Source: Branchipolynoe longqiensis (taxonomy: Eukaryota; Annelida; Polychaeta; Phyllodocida; Polynoidae). Taken from it: a stretch of DNA of 64,000 nucleotides. Shown piece by piece: positions 11,401 through 22,900 of this stretch. The stretch is taken from NCBI GenBank assembly GCA_030323885.1, contig CM059194.1, forward strand, positions 22,990,780-23,054,779, written 5' to 3'. The first letter of the stretch is position 1; each line of letters starts with the position of its first letter. A program made the position numbers and the translations under genes. The notes beneath the pieces are model-generated. The model made no database searches. It was given only the letters and a program-made list of their open reading frames with translations, and was not told the origin of the DNA.

Positions 11401-13604
11401 GGAATATTGGGAAAATGCTGGAAGCCAGGTTTCAACTACCATTGGTGTGGTTATATTATCATCCATACCTAACTCATTCTTCTTTGGGGTTTTTGTTCTA
11501 GCAATATCTAAGGTTATATAAGAACAGGATTCAAACTAACCAATTGTTGTCATATAGATCCTGCTTCCATGGTATTTTCCTTAAAGTTGCATAGTCCGAT
11601 GGTTTTGAGTTTGTCATTTACTGAGCATACCAAAACTCTGACACCATTCTGCGGTAACAGGTTCTATTGAATTGCCTCAGTATTCCCTTCTATATGGCGG
11701 CAACTGTTTAGTAAGTGCATCACTATCTAAGTTAAAGATGTAGAAGTAAATCCAGATAATTGCTTTGGTTTTGAAAACTTGATATTTTCATCGGACTATG
11801 CAACTATAAGTATAACGTTAATAAGTAAATATAATTAAACAAATCTTAAATCGCAAAAATCCGCGAAATCGCGGAAAATTTTCATTCCTGGAGGAAGAGG
11901 AAGGGGAAAAAAAGTTCCATGTCACACCAACCCCTTTCCACCACGCTGCAAGCAGTAGATTGTGAACAGGACCAGTACGGCCATAAATGACTCGGCATTG
12001 CCACGGGCTGCCACTGCCATAGGGAGAGGGTTGAGGAGCCAGAGGTAGGAGCAGAGCGTGGCAGTGCGTGCCGGGTGACCGGCCCGGGAGACGGTCAGGT
12101 AGACGAGGTAGCCGGCAAGCACGTCGAAGAGGATGAAGAGCAGCTTGCCGAAGTGGGGCGTCAGCGTGATGTTTGGTGTCAGCGCCATTGCCAGCAGCGG
12201 TGTGTACCGATAGGTGGCGCGGGCATAAGGAGACTGTCCCTGAAATATATTTTTAATTTGATGTCAAATAGATACTAACATAGCTCACATTCTACCAACA
12301 TTAGTGAAAGCTGCATAGTCCGATGAAATATCAAATTTTCAAAACCAAACCAATTATCTAGATTTGATTTTACATATCTAACTTAGATACTGATGCACTT
12401 ATTAAGCATTTGTTTCTGCATAGAAGGGAATACTGAGTCAATTTAACAGAACCTGTTACTGCATAAGTCTATGGTGTCAGAGTTTTGGCAAGCTTGCCAA
12501 AACTAATTTTCCATGTTTGCACTCAAATATCTCAAAAGTTTACCATTTAAAAAAAAAGTAACTTTGAACTAATGTAAAGTAGATACTAGTGATCGATCTA
12601 ATATATTTATCTCAGAAAAAATACAGAAATTCAAAACCATCGGCACATGCAACTTTAAAGTAGTTATTCATTGATGGTCACCGTTTTGTACATGTATGTC
12701 GTATAGGATGCGTTCCTGGTTAAAGCGTACATAGTGCGATGAAGCATCAAATTGTCAAAACCAAAACAGTGATCTAGATAGATCTAGATATCAAACCTTG
12801 TTTAAAGTAGCTTAAAGATGTATACAACGATTCTATGGCCTATTCTCTTTTAAACAATGTTTGAGTGTATGTTGTGGCTTGCTGCGGTGAAGTGCGGTAC
12901 GTCGATTTGTAAAAAACGATTTCAAAATAAGCATGTGGTTTCACCAAGTTCCCCCATAGACAAGTGTCCAGGAATTAAGACAAAAGAGTGAAATGAAAAT
13001 CACCAGAACTATTTTATTAACAACGCTATAGAGCTAAAAAAAAAAAAGGTGCATACTACTCAGAATTGGAAGGGCTTCAATTCTGTACTATTTATGGTGT
13101 TCTAGAACCGTTTTAAAATGTTTGTGTGTGGTCCCTACATAGACTCTAAACACACTGTCAGTGTGTCACTGAGATTTGAAACTGCCACACCTGTGGCTGT
13201 GCCGTGGCTGCCTGTGTCGGTGGCTACAGTACTGTACTCTTTCCACTGGAATAGGTTCCATTGAGATAAAATGCTTTTAAAATAAATACTCACATAGCTA
13301 CAGTACAGGCAATGTGAATGTTGAATGTTGATACATTACATGTATTGTAGTGTACATATATTATGTTATGTATGATATAATGATATATACCCGACATTTT
13401 GGACAGCCTTTGACTGTCTCTAAGACGTATGGCCATATCATATGCACACACCTTCGTAACATGCCGAGCCGCGTCAGTGAAGACATTATAATCAACATCA
13501 GTAAATTTGACCACCATCGTTTTGTCCTGCCATACTCCGTAAGCGACTAGACAAAGTCGAGCGATTGCGGCTACCATCAGCCCGATGTACACATTCCCCG
13601 TCAT
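5494..13604 (-). CDS. PIGM: GPI mannosyltransferase 1 (PIG-M), seven exons, 419 aa
   Basis: Catalytic subunit that adds the first mannose to the GPI-anchor precursor in the ER lumen, using dolichol-phosphate mannose; in animals it works with PIGX. Exons on the minus strand: 13604-13452, 12239-11932, 10835-10626, 9883-9704, 9427-9349, 7247-7146, 5721-5494. All introns are GT/AG, phases agree, and the joined frame is 420 codons including stop, close to the roughly 420-residue animal proteins. Family hallmarks: the luminal DxD motif in [14 protein letters not shown] (D36, D38); [86 protein letters not shown]; and [19 protein letters not shown]. Many hydrophobic segments fit a polytopic ER protein. 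ATG 13604 is chosen because a hydrophobic segment follows it as in relatives; an upstream in-frame ATG at 13658 is possible. The C-terminal ~30 residues after HYVPAGRKV look unlike relatives. Divergently paired with the E2 gene. Confidence 0.93.
5858..5950. repeat. 12-bp minisatellite
   Basis: About six copies of AAGAACATTTCC within PIGM intronic or 3' flanking repeats. The preceding ~60 bp (5745-5790) is a fragment of the CAGGGATGAAAG element. The remainder to 6780 shows no feature. Confidence 0.7.
6786..7108 (-). mobile_element. SINE family 1 (tRNA-headed), full-length copy
   Basis: On the minus strand: a tRNA-like head with A box (GGCCGAATCGGTAGAGCGC) and B box (GGTCGGGAGTTCAATTTCC), then a ~230-bp body (GATACTTGTC, CAGTGTCAGGATAATATGAC, GTCACAAGTCGGTACC), ending ACATCAAACTCCAACCAGCC. 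This is the commonest repeat of the window. It lies in PIGM intron 6, just downstream of exon 6. Confidence 0.85.
7285..8985 (+). mobile_element. Degenerate non-LTR retrotransposon (endonuclease end and RT)
   Basis: A broken frame covers the end of an endonuclease domain ([20 protein letters not shown], then GDFNVNYN after a frameshift at ~7580, then [18 protein letters not shown]). It continues into a reverse transcriptase from ~8460: [69 protein letters not shown]. The YxDD catalytic block and everything after are missing, replaced by a minisatellite. Clade is probably Jockey/CR1-like. It sits antisense in PIGM intron 5. Confidence 0.85.
8998..9165. repeat. 37-bp minisatellite at the truncated end of the LINE
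   Basis: Units GGGAAAGAACAGAGCTGGGG plus AAGAACAAAACAAAACA repeat about four times (starts near 9002, 9038, 9072, 9109). It begins exactly where the RT reading frame is lost, so apparent coding through it is an artefact. Confidence 0.85.
9913..10259. mobile_element. CAGGGATGAAAG-family TIR element, copy in PIGM intron 3
   Basis: Begins CAGGGATAAAAGTGGTCTCC and ends GCGGAATTCTTTCACCCCTG. Flanked by an exact 6-bp duplication TAGATT (9907-9912 and 10260-10265). Its left end lies 30 bp upstream of the acceptor of PIGM exon 4. No ORF. Confidence 0.8.
10930..11245. mobile_element. Inverted pair of TIR-A element ends enclosing a SINE-1 head
   Basis: 10937-11015 and 11130-11240 are inverted copies of one end of the TIR-A family (terminus TTAAAGTTGCATAGTCCGA). 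Between them is a SINE-1 tRNA-like head (11016-11125: CCGGGCACGGTGGCCTAATA and onward). Probably a palindromic element later hit by a SINE. Confidence 0.6.
11290..11890. mobile_element. CAGGGATGAAAG-family element interrupted by a TIR-A element
   Basis: The host element runs from CAGGGATGAAAGTGGTCTCA to AATTTTCATTCCTG. At ~11575-11812 a TIR-A element (GTTGCATAGTCCGATGG ... CATCGGACTATGCAAC) interrupts sequence that is continuous in copies 2676-3024 and 9913-10259. The right end lies 42 bp from PIGM exon 2. Confidence 0.75.
12308..12660. mobile_element. TIR-A element (GTTGCATAGTCCGATG ends)
   Basis: About 350 bp from GAAAGCTGCATAGTCCGATG to CATCGGCACATGCAACTTTAA, with the family's internal block (GAACCTGTTACTGCATAAG, GTGTCAGAGTTTTGGCAAGC). 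Most numerous MITE here. A further end fragment is at 12740-12790. The rest of PIGM intron 1 (12800-13450) shows nothing beyond low-complexity tracts. Confidence 0.75.
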
Positions 13605-13974
13605 CACTGTATTCCTAAATACAAATAATACCATTCCGTATTCGTCTTCAACTATCAAGCTTAAGTGTCGTGTTAAAAACGATACATTTATGCATGCAAC
13701 GGTATCAGTTCACCGGTTTAGGCGGCATCCATGCGGGTTTGTTTTTGACGTCCGCGCTCAATTGTTTCAGAGCGATCTGATTGGCCATAATTGGAAACAG
13801 GAAGTTGAACTTAGCTTCCGGTATTTCAGCTGTCTCTGACTCTGTAAATTCGCTCTTATAAAGTTATATCAACCCATAACAAGATGCTTTAGCCGGGTGT
13901 GATTTGATATCTAGGATAACTTGCTAATGAGTGTAGGTGTTCAAAGTAAACGTTTGTGTGAGGATTCTGGAAAT
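13605..13974. promoter_or_regulatory. Presumed bidirectional promoter between PIGM and the UBE2Q-like gene
   Basis: The two genes start head-to-head with about 370 bp between chosen start codons. The interval is free of recognisable repeats, unlike nearly all surrounding DNA. It contains an inverted CCAAT box (GATTGGCC near 13780) and a locally CpG-richer stretch around 13725-13765 (GCGGGTTTG, GACGTCCGCGCTC). No TATA box is obvious. Shared promoter function is inferred from geometry. Confidence 0.6.
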
Positions 13975-16900
13975 ATGGAGTTCCGAACATTACAACAGAA
14001 AGCAGAAACATGGTGCCATTCTAATGGGTATATCTTACTGTTGAGTGAGGAAGAGGAACGAAGGATGGTCTTCAGAAATAAAGAGAAGGACGACATTACC
14101 TTCTTCATCGTTTGTCCTGAACTCACAAATAAGTCATGGGTATGTGATTATAAATATTAAAAATTATCATCAAAGACTAACCTAATGTCCAAGTTGTTGG
14201 TGTTCTCTGTGGCGGAGTGGTTAGAGTCTGACTTTTTTCTAGGTCAGACTCCTAATCTGAGGGTCGGCGGTTCGATACCCCGTGCCCCCAGCTCTGCCAA
14301 TTTGGATTTCCACCGCTGTGTATAACTTACACCGTCATCAAAGGCCGGTTGCTCTCATACCATGTCTATGTGGTGTGGGAGGTTAAAAATCCCTTGGGTC
14401 GGTAAAAGTGTAGGCTTGGGCTTTCTATCGACCAGCAGTGGAATGAGGAAGACTAGTCGTCTATGACTGAAATTTGCCCTGCTTAAACAACTAATGGACA
14501 CCAAAAAAAAAAAAAAAAAAAAATTGTTGACCACGGCCACAGACTAGACAAGCGGGTTTCGGCTCGTCTGCATCGAGCGAAACCGGGCAAAGGCAAATAT
14601 ACTAGCAATGTGGACACTATTTTCAAACCAAACCTATCTGAAAATGAATGGCATTGATGGAAAGAGCTTTGAAAACCATACAAGAAAATCCAACAAATGT
14701 GTCAATCTGTTGATTATTAAGCGTGCTAGAGCTATTTCAATTTCGCTAATGAGGGGTAATTTCCTGCCATTATTTTAATGCTTTAGCATTACAAGTGTGT
14801 GACCCAAAATCTAGATATTTAGTCAATTTTTGTTCTAACTTGCTTAATAATCGATATATCTCACTGAAATGTTCGGTGTAAGTAGATCCCTTGCTGCTCT
14901 GTTGATTTCACCCATTAAAATAAAAGTGACTTGGAGCATATACGCCATTAAAATAAAACTAAATGAATACATTAGTGATTTAGAAGGAGGTTATGGAAAT
15001 TTCTCATTGTTTAATGAGTATCCATGGGTCCATTGTAACTACTTTCATCCTTACCTTTGTATTGGTAGATTCATAAGAATCTCATTAATACGTCAACTTA
15101 CAAGTAAGTCTAGTATAACCATCATATATCCATGAAATGTTAAATGTGTGACCCAAAAGCTATATATTTAATAATTTAGTCATTTTTTGTTCTAACTATC
15201 TAAATGAAATTTCAGTGCAAGTAGATGCCTATCTCCTCTGTCGATTCCACCCGTTAGAATAAAAGGAAATGCACACATTAGTGACATATTTGTGGATTTT
15301 CGGTTATCATTGATATGATTGATCTTATAACACTGAAACTTTGGGGCCTAGCAAAGTACCTTTTTGACCTTACAGCATCATGAAACTTCACACAATGGTC
15401 AATTAATAACAGATTTAAATGTCCACCTACCTTTTAAAGCTACCCAAGATATATAGAAGGTGGAATTTGAGTGTTGAAATCAAATCTTCCGAATGTGCAC
15501 AGACACAGAAAACGTGAACGGATTTGCAAATTGTAAACATGAGGTTGTAGATGGACATTTTATCGACATCATAGGCTGAAATTCATGGGGATACCCCCTA
15601 AGAACCAATGAAAAGCAAGCATTTTGGGGGACCCCTCTGTTATCAGAACGATTTTTCCGGGAACAGATATTTGGCAGAAAACGGCCATCGCATAGCGCGC
15701 GGACTTGCACATACCTAAATATACTATAGATAGGGACATCACATGAAAATTGAAAAACTATTGCACATTACTGCATATTGGTAGATAGACAGAGCTCACA
15801 GAATAGATTTAAGGGGCTTTTAAATCATGCAAATATCATTATTCGTTCCAAAGTTATCTACGATTTAGTTTGCCTAGAAATCCACATTTTGTCCTATAGT
15901 ATAGAGGGAGTTCATGTGATGTCATCTCTTAGCAATCAACGGTCAGCGGGCTGCCATCTTGGATTACGAGCACCATCCCTAGCCATGTTGTGAATGCATG
16001 CAGATGCAGTAAAACAAGAGTGTTCTTGTGTTATGGGAGGTTCTGAGCAGTTTACATCCAATGTGTTTACTTACATACAGCACTTTAGCAAAAACTTCTA
16101 AGGCCAAACTGCTCAAAACAGTGACAAATAAACCAAGAAATCAGTAAATAAACACAGTGTAGGCAGTTGCAAGCCTTCTGTATGTCATCCAATATGGCCA
16201 CCGAAAGTTGTCTTGTGACGTCATTACACCCCCTCTATTGGTTATGGCAATTAAGTTGTGACCTTTTCAATATTCCAGGATATCATTTTGGGCACAAATA
16301 GACCTAGCAACTTCATATAATTTGCAATCAGAGACTAACTGTAGTAAATTATATCATTCATATTGAGCCCTGTTATCAACATTTTCATGCACGATAAAAA
16401 TTACGTCAGAGTGTACTATTAGTATTACTACTAATGCATGGAAAATTTACTTCAATTTCAGAAAGCTTCAGTTCTGTCAATTCTTTATGGATTTTAATCA
16501 AACAAAAACTGAAACCTGTGCAGTTTAGTGCCCTTCAAAATAGCAGCAGATTCACAACAATGTGAGCAGAGCTAAACCCCCGAATGCATTTTCGTGTGCG
16601 ATGAAAACGTAGTGAATTTAGCGCGACTAGATAACACCGTACAGTTCCTACACGATGGCCGATGTGCACACAGATTTCTAAGTAATGTCTGTAGTGACTA
16701 ACCCAATGAACACAAATACACAATATAGGTATCAAATGAAAGATAAATAACTAAATATTCATTTTTTTCAGCAGTGGTTAACTTCAACAGCTTGTAAAAC
16801 CATGATTTTTTCCCCCAACAAAGTACTACAAACTCTTCCAAGATCTAAACAAGGTTGTGATTAGTCAATTATGATGCCATTCTTTATGGAAAATCATTTG

Positions 16901-19900
16901 CATAGGATATGTGAATGGATTTTAAAGAGCACCACTGAATATAAGCATACAGAAACCAGGTCACAGAGTTCAACTGCAGTAGTGAAGACAGCTATACTGC
17001 AGGAAATGATGTAACTTCTATAAAGGGGGTGTAATGACGTCACAAGACAACATTCGGTGGCCATATTGGATTACATGCAGAAGGCTTGCAACTGCCTACA
17101 CTGTGCTCATTGACTGATTTGTTGGTTTATTTGTCACTGTTTTGAGCAGTTTGGCCTCAGAAGTTGTTGCTAAAGTGCTGTAAGTAAACACATTGGATGT
17201 AAACTGCCCAAAACCTCCCAGAACACAAGAAAACTCGGTTTTACTGCATCTGCTTTCGTTCACAACATGGCTAGGGAGGGTGCTCGTAATCCAGTTGGTG
17301 AAATGGGAGAGAATGCAAAAAGATAAGATGGTGACCACAGCATGCTGACGATTTCACTTTTAAAGTCTATTAAACTACATATATTTTTCAAATCAAAAGT
17401 AGCAGGTAAATATGAAAATGTACCTCTTAAAGAAAAGTGTTGAAAAAAGTTTAGGTAGATGCATGGTGTCAATATGCAAATTTTTGCTTTAGTACAAATC
17501 ATATGAGCGTATTTTGGATACATTTTGTAGAGTGTTAACATCAAGTAAGATATTAATACATACAAGGAAGCGTATTCTTCAGTGTTATTGTGTGGTCTAC
17601 TCTAATGTATGGGGCTGAGACATGGACAATCTCTAAGAAAATGTACAAATGTTTAGCAGCATTTGAGATGTGGACTTATCGAAGGATGATGAAAATATCA
17701 TGGACAAAGAAGATCACCAACAAAGAAGTTCTCAGAAAAATTATAAATAAGAAACGCTTGTTTGCCACTATACAGACAAAGAAACTTATTTATTTTGGCC
17801 ACATCATTCGTCAGAGTTCAATATACCGTACATTGTTGGAAGGGAAGGTGAATGGCAGCAGAGGGAGAGGGAGACCAAGAACATCATGGTTTACAAATAT
17901 TTCACAGTGGACAGGCTTGAATTATTCACAGTCTATCAGAACAGCACACCATCCGGACAAGTGGAGAACCATTGCATCCAACCCTCGACTAGAGGACGGA
18001 ACTATTGATTGATTGATTTGTGGGATAAATTAAATACATGTAGTATTGCTAACATACTTAATGCAGAAATACAACAATAACTATTTGACTTGCCTCCACC
18101 CATACCAATTTATAAAAAGGCTTAATCATTAACAATGTAAAGTGCAAACCAAATAATGTTTCTGAGAATGATCCGTCTCCAATCAAAATCTATGACTGTG
18201 TATAAAGAAGAAAAATTTATATTTTCATGATGAAAATGCTACTTTTAAGGCTCTTAATATGATTCTGAGGGTGCTACCCTCAGGACTCCCATTGGAGTCT
18301 GCGCCAGATCCTATTGGGGGGGGGGGGGAGGGGTGGCTCCCAAACCTCAGGCCTGACTTTCAGTTTTTTTGCTGATGGCCAATCACGTCCCTCTATTCGA
18401 ATGAAGGAACTCCGCCCACTAAAGGGTCTTTTAATAATATGCGTGCCCGTTTGTTTTTAGCACATTTGGAGTGACAATGAAGACATTCTGTGTTTCCTTG
18501 CACGGATACAAGATGTGATCAGTTCTAGTAAGGAACGTTCCTTAGCGGATGTCTTGGACATGGTTCATAAGGATCTCTCTGAAGTAAGTACGCCTTGTTG
18601 GTTTAATTAGAAAATGTCCACTAATTATTTGATTATGTGTAATCACTGTAACTCGGCAATCATGGCAGCTATCACTACTTTGCTGTCACAATTAAATTTC
18701 GCTATCCCAATTTTCCGAGCTACCTCTTTATAAAGTTTAACATGCTTCGCTGAGTCGACAAAACCTTTTTTCTAACGATTTTTCACTGACAAGTTGGAAT
18801 ATAATATATCCGGGTTAACAACAAAATTGATTTGAGTGTAAAGACGTTTGCTTTGTAGAGAAAATGTCTTGTGTTAAGTGGTTTACACATACTGTTGAAA
18901 CAGTACATATATATATACTACTATTACTAGTCGCATTTCTTGGAGCAAATGACCTAAATACATTTTTTTTTAAACAAAAAAAAAACACTCTTGGGTTCTG
19001 AGTGTATTTGGCTTTTCAGCTATGCTGAGACTTGCTGACCAGTGTCCGACCTCTTGGAAACGGGAATGAAAGATCTGTGCGATTTTTGGGGGTGTTAATT
19101 TGCAATTTCTGTTATTTCTCAATGTGCTACATATTTTCTAAATATATTAACTTAAGTAAAAGACAAAAGACATATTCAGCAGAATAAACATATTTACCAA
19201 CAAAAAAAAGTACTACAAAATTCCGGGGTGACTTAAATCACTCAAACATGTGTCAGGCGCTTATGGTCAGGCGGTTTGCATTGAGCCTCTGTTCTGAGTG
19301 GTTGTGGATATCAGCAGAGGCAGTTTTGGTGTTGTTGAGGTTTTACATCCTGGAAACATCGAGGGTCATACCAGGATGGATACTGACTTGTGATAGTGCA
19401 CACTCATGGCGGCTTAAGTCCTGCCCCAATGGGAGACAAGGCCATCAGCCTCATGCCTCGATTTCCCACTCTGTTACATTATCCTTATACTGAACGAACC
19501 AGTCGTTGCAATATCCTAGTAATGCCGAGATAGGTATGTCAGATTCCGCTAGGGATGCCTCGGAAACAGTGTCATTGGTAAAAATGTTCCTGCATTTTCA
19601 CGATTCCGCCCTTGATTAAAGTACTTTTGCATTGGAATATTTTCATAAATGTTATATCACTGGAAAGAACATGAACTAATCTCACCGAAAATATACATTA
19701 AAATACCAAAATCAAAATACTTAGACCATAGAAAGCTGTAACAATGTTGCAACGGTCACAGTTTATTACAATGATGAATCCAGACTAAATTTAACAATGT
19801 AGCTGACATTAGAAATGCCATAGCTTTCTCCCCTATTAAGATATTTTCAAATTACAACAGATTTGAGTTTGTCTCAGCAAGATCTGTTGAAAGAGCTTAA

Positions 19901-22900
19901 ATTTATACTGTTTGTTATGTTTTGAAATTTTAGCTGATCTACCTAGCAGAGTGCCAGATTAGGTAGTAACAAGTATCAATTTTGTACATCATTAATTTGA
20001 CTCGACCGGTATTCGAACTTCCTACCTTGTTTTCGGTGTAGCCTGGAACCTCCTTGTGACCAAAATGGTCACCATGAGGTCGAGGACCACTTTGTAACCA
20101 TACGTTCTTTGGTGGTCACAAGTGTAAGGTGACTGGGATACATAAGAGGCGGCAGGGATTGTGGATAATTGGATCGGTGTATTGGTGAATATTGCAGCCC
20201 GTGGATGGGGGTGGTGTCGCAGCGCAGGCGCAGGCGCCGGCTAGTGACACCGATGAGGACTTGGAAGAAGAAGAAGAGGATGACGATGAGGACTTTGATG
20301 ATGTCGGTTACTACCAGGAGGAGGATCTTGACGCCCTGGAAGACGTGTGAGTACAACCTTTTTTCCCCCATTTCTCTTTTTATTTTTGTGTGATGGTGAC
20401 GGTTAAGGACTTAAGCCGAATGACTTGTTTTCGCTACTATGCAGTCTTGTGGTTCCCCTTGTTTTTTTTAATTATTAATTTCAGTTGTTGTGAAGCTATC
20501 TACTGCATGCATTCTTAGTTTTTTGGTTAACTATAGTTATTTACTCTGAATGCTTTCGCCTTGTTGTTTTAGAGGTAATTAGTTTTCGGTTTTAAGTTTT
20601 CGGTTTACCTGCTGGCTGTATCATGCTTGTTTGCTTGAATTATCGTTGTATTTAAAGTTAAATACCGAGTTAAAGTCAAAACTTGTTAGTGGTTCGTTGC
20701 TATTGTGATTGCATAGCAATGTAAAATATTCCGATTTACGGCATTGGGGATTGGGGGGAATGCAAATGTTCTATTACTGATTGGGTATACGTGACCAGGC
20801 GCATGTATGTGTATATGTAGGTGCTCGTGGTGCCTGAGTGAGATGTAAATAGACATAGTGGTGCTGGCAGGGCTGTGTGTAAGGGGCACTCAGAGCCTAC
20901 CCCCTCCCCCCTCTGCTAGGTAGGATCACCACACTCAGGCTTAAGGCAAGTGGTGGCCAGAGGAGCTACAGCTTGGTGGTGATGGGCAGACAACTGGTAA
21001 CCATGGGGACCAGGAATGCTGGATCCCTATTGGTAGGGCCAAGAATGCTTGTTTCCCATTGGGGGAAAAGGGTGGGGTGATACTCTGCAATGAACCCATG
21101 TACCATATAAATAATAAACCAGAGGGCTTGACTCTCTCTCTTCTTTCACACTTTATACTCTTCCTTTCTCCTTGTCTGTATTGATTTCACTGTAGCCTGC
21201 CTACGCAACCACAATTCTAGCTTTAGCCATTCTACAAAACGGGAGACCTAGTCTTTACAGCAAGACAACAATAAAATGTCAATAACAAATATCATACCGG
21301 GAAGACTATTTTTTTGGCCTGACTCAGACAGTAGGGCAGGGATTGTAATGTAAAGGACGTCTGAACACAATGAGTTCTGTACTGTAACTGACTTTATTTA
21401 GAACGTTCTGTAGTGACCTCACTCTGTGCCACACTGGGGGTGTTCGGATAACAACACAACTGGAAGACACATACATTACATCTCCCTTTCAATGGAACAG
21501 AGGAACAAAATTCAATGGTAACATTTTGTATATATAAACTACCATCGATAGCAACAGGTCCTTCTTGTGTTATTATAACTAATGTCATAATGCCATATCC
21601 CCCTCTTTAAAATAATTCCTATCCATAACCGAATGGTACCAGGTATTGCGAGGATAAAATGCCATGCTCAAATTTACTAACATTCCAGAACAATGTAAAT
21701 GGCATTGTACATGAAGACCTAATACATATAGAGATATTATACATACTATGTTTAAGAAGAGAACCATGAAACATGTAAATGGGAAACTATCGAATGTAGC
21801 CCATCATACAAAAACATGACCCATAAGTAATACAACGAATACATAGTCAGGGTCAGTTGTCACTTCTTAAATGTAGACTTATTTTGTCTCTTCTTCATAT
21901 GACCTGAACAATGAGCGTATTATTACGTAAGGTTGTATGCAATTCATAACTGAACATAACAAGGCACTTGCTAGGCAGAACAGAAAGTGGCATAGCAACA
22001 ACAGTAAACGACTTATATAACTTATGAGATTCAAATATTCAATATAGTATTTCATGCACAACATTTCCCAAAATGTTCAAATTAAACTCATGCTTCATAT
22101 AACAATTTCATCCGTGAACATTTCGTCATATTTTTTTTTTTTTTTTTTTTTGTTCGTTTATAAAAGCATTGAGTCAAAATTCATTTGATAATATCTTTGA
22201 CATGCAAGACAACTTAAAAACATGTATAAACATAAACATACAAAATGCATACACAGCTGGCTGCATGTGTCGTTTCTTATGTTATCATGCGTTGTGTCCA
22301 TTCATTGTTCGAACTTAAGTATGTGACGTTACCACTTATTGTACAGCTTTTCCAGCATGTTACTTATTTAACTATAACAATTTCAACCATGAACATTCTT
22401 TTATGTTTGCTTAATAAGCATTGAGTCAACATATATAGTCAAGAACATCCATGACATGAAGAGCAACTAAACATAGCATTTATAAAAACATACAAAATGC
22501 ATACTCAGTTGACTTCATGTGTCGTTTCTTATGTTTGCATGAGTTGTGTCCATTCTTTGTTTGACCTGAACTATGTGTCGTTATTAATTATTGTACTGCT
22601 TTTCTGGCATGTCAGTTATTTAATTATAACAATTGCATCAGTGAACATTTTTGTTTGTTTGTTTAATAAGTATTGAGTGAATATTTATTGGATAACATCT
22701 ATGACATGTAAGACAATTTAAAGCATTTATACCAACACACAAATTGTATACTTAGTTAGCTTCATGTGTCGTTTCTTATCCTTGCATGTGTTGTGTCCAT
22801 TCTTTATTTGACTTTAATCATGTGTCATTCTTACTGTACTGCTTTTCTAGCATGTCACTTGCTTAATTATTACAATTGCATCGGTGAACATTACCTACAA

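Noticed and set aside
13921..13974. Longer N-terminus of the E2 protein starting at 13921 or 13927
   Set aside because: 13921 is a TTG codon. ATG 13927 is possible but has C at -3, whereas ATG 13975 has a good context and starts the conserved-looking EFRTLQQKAE segment.
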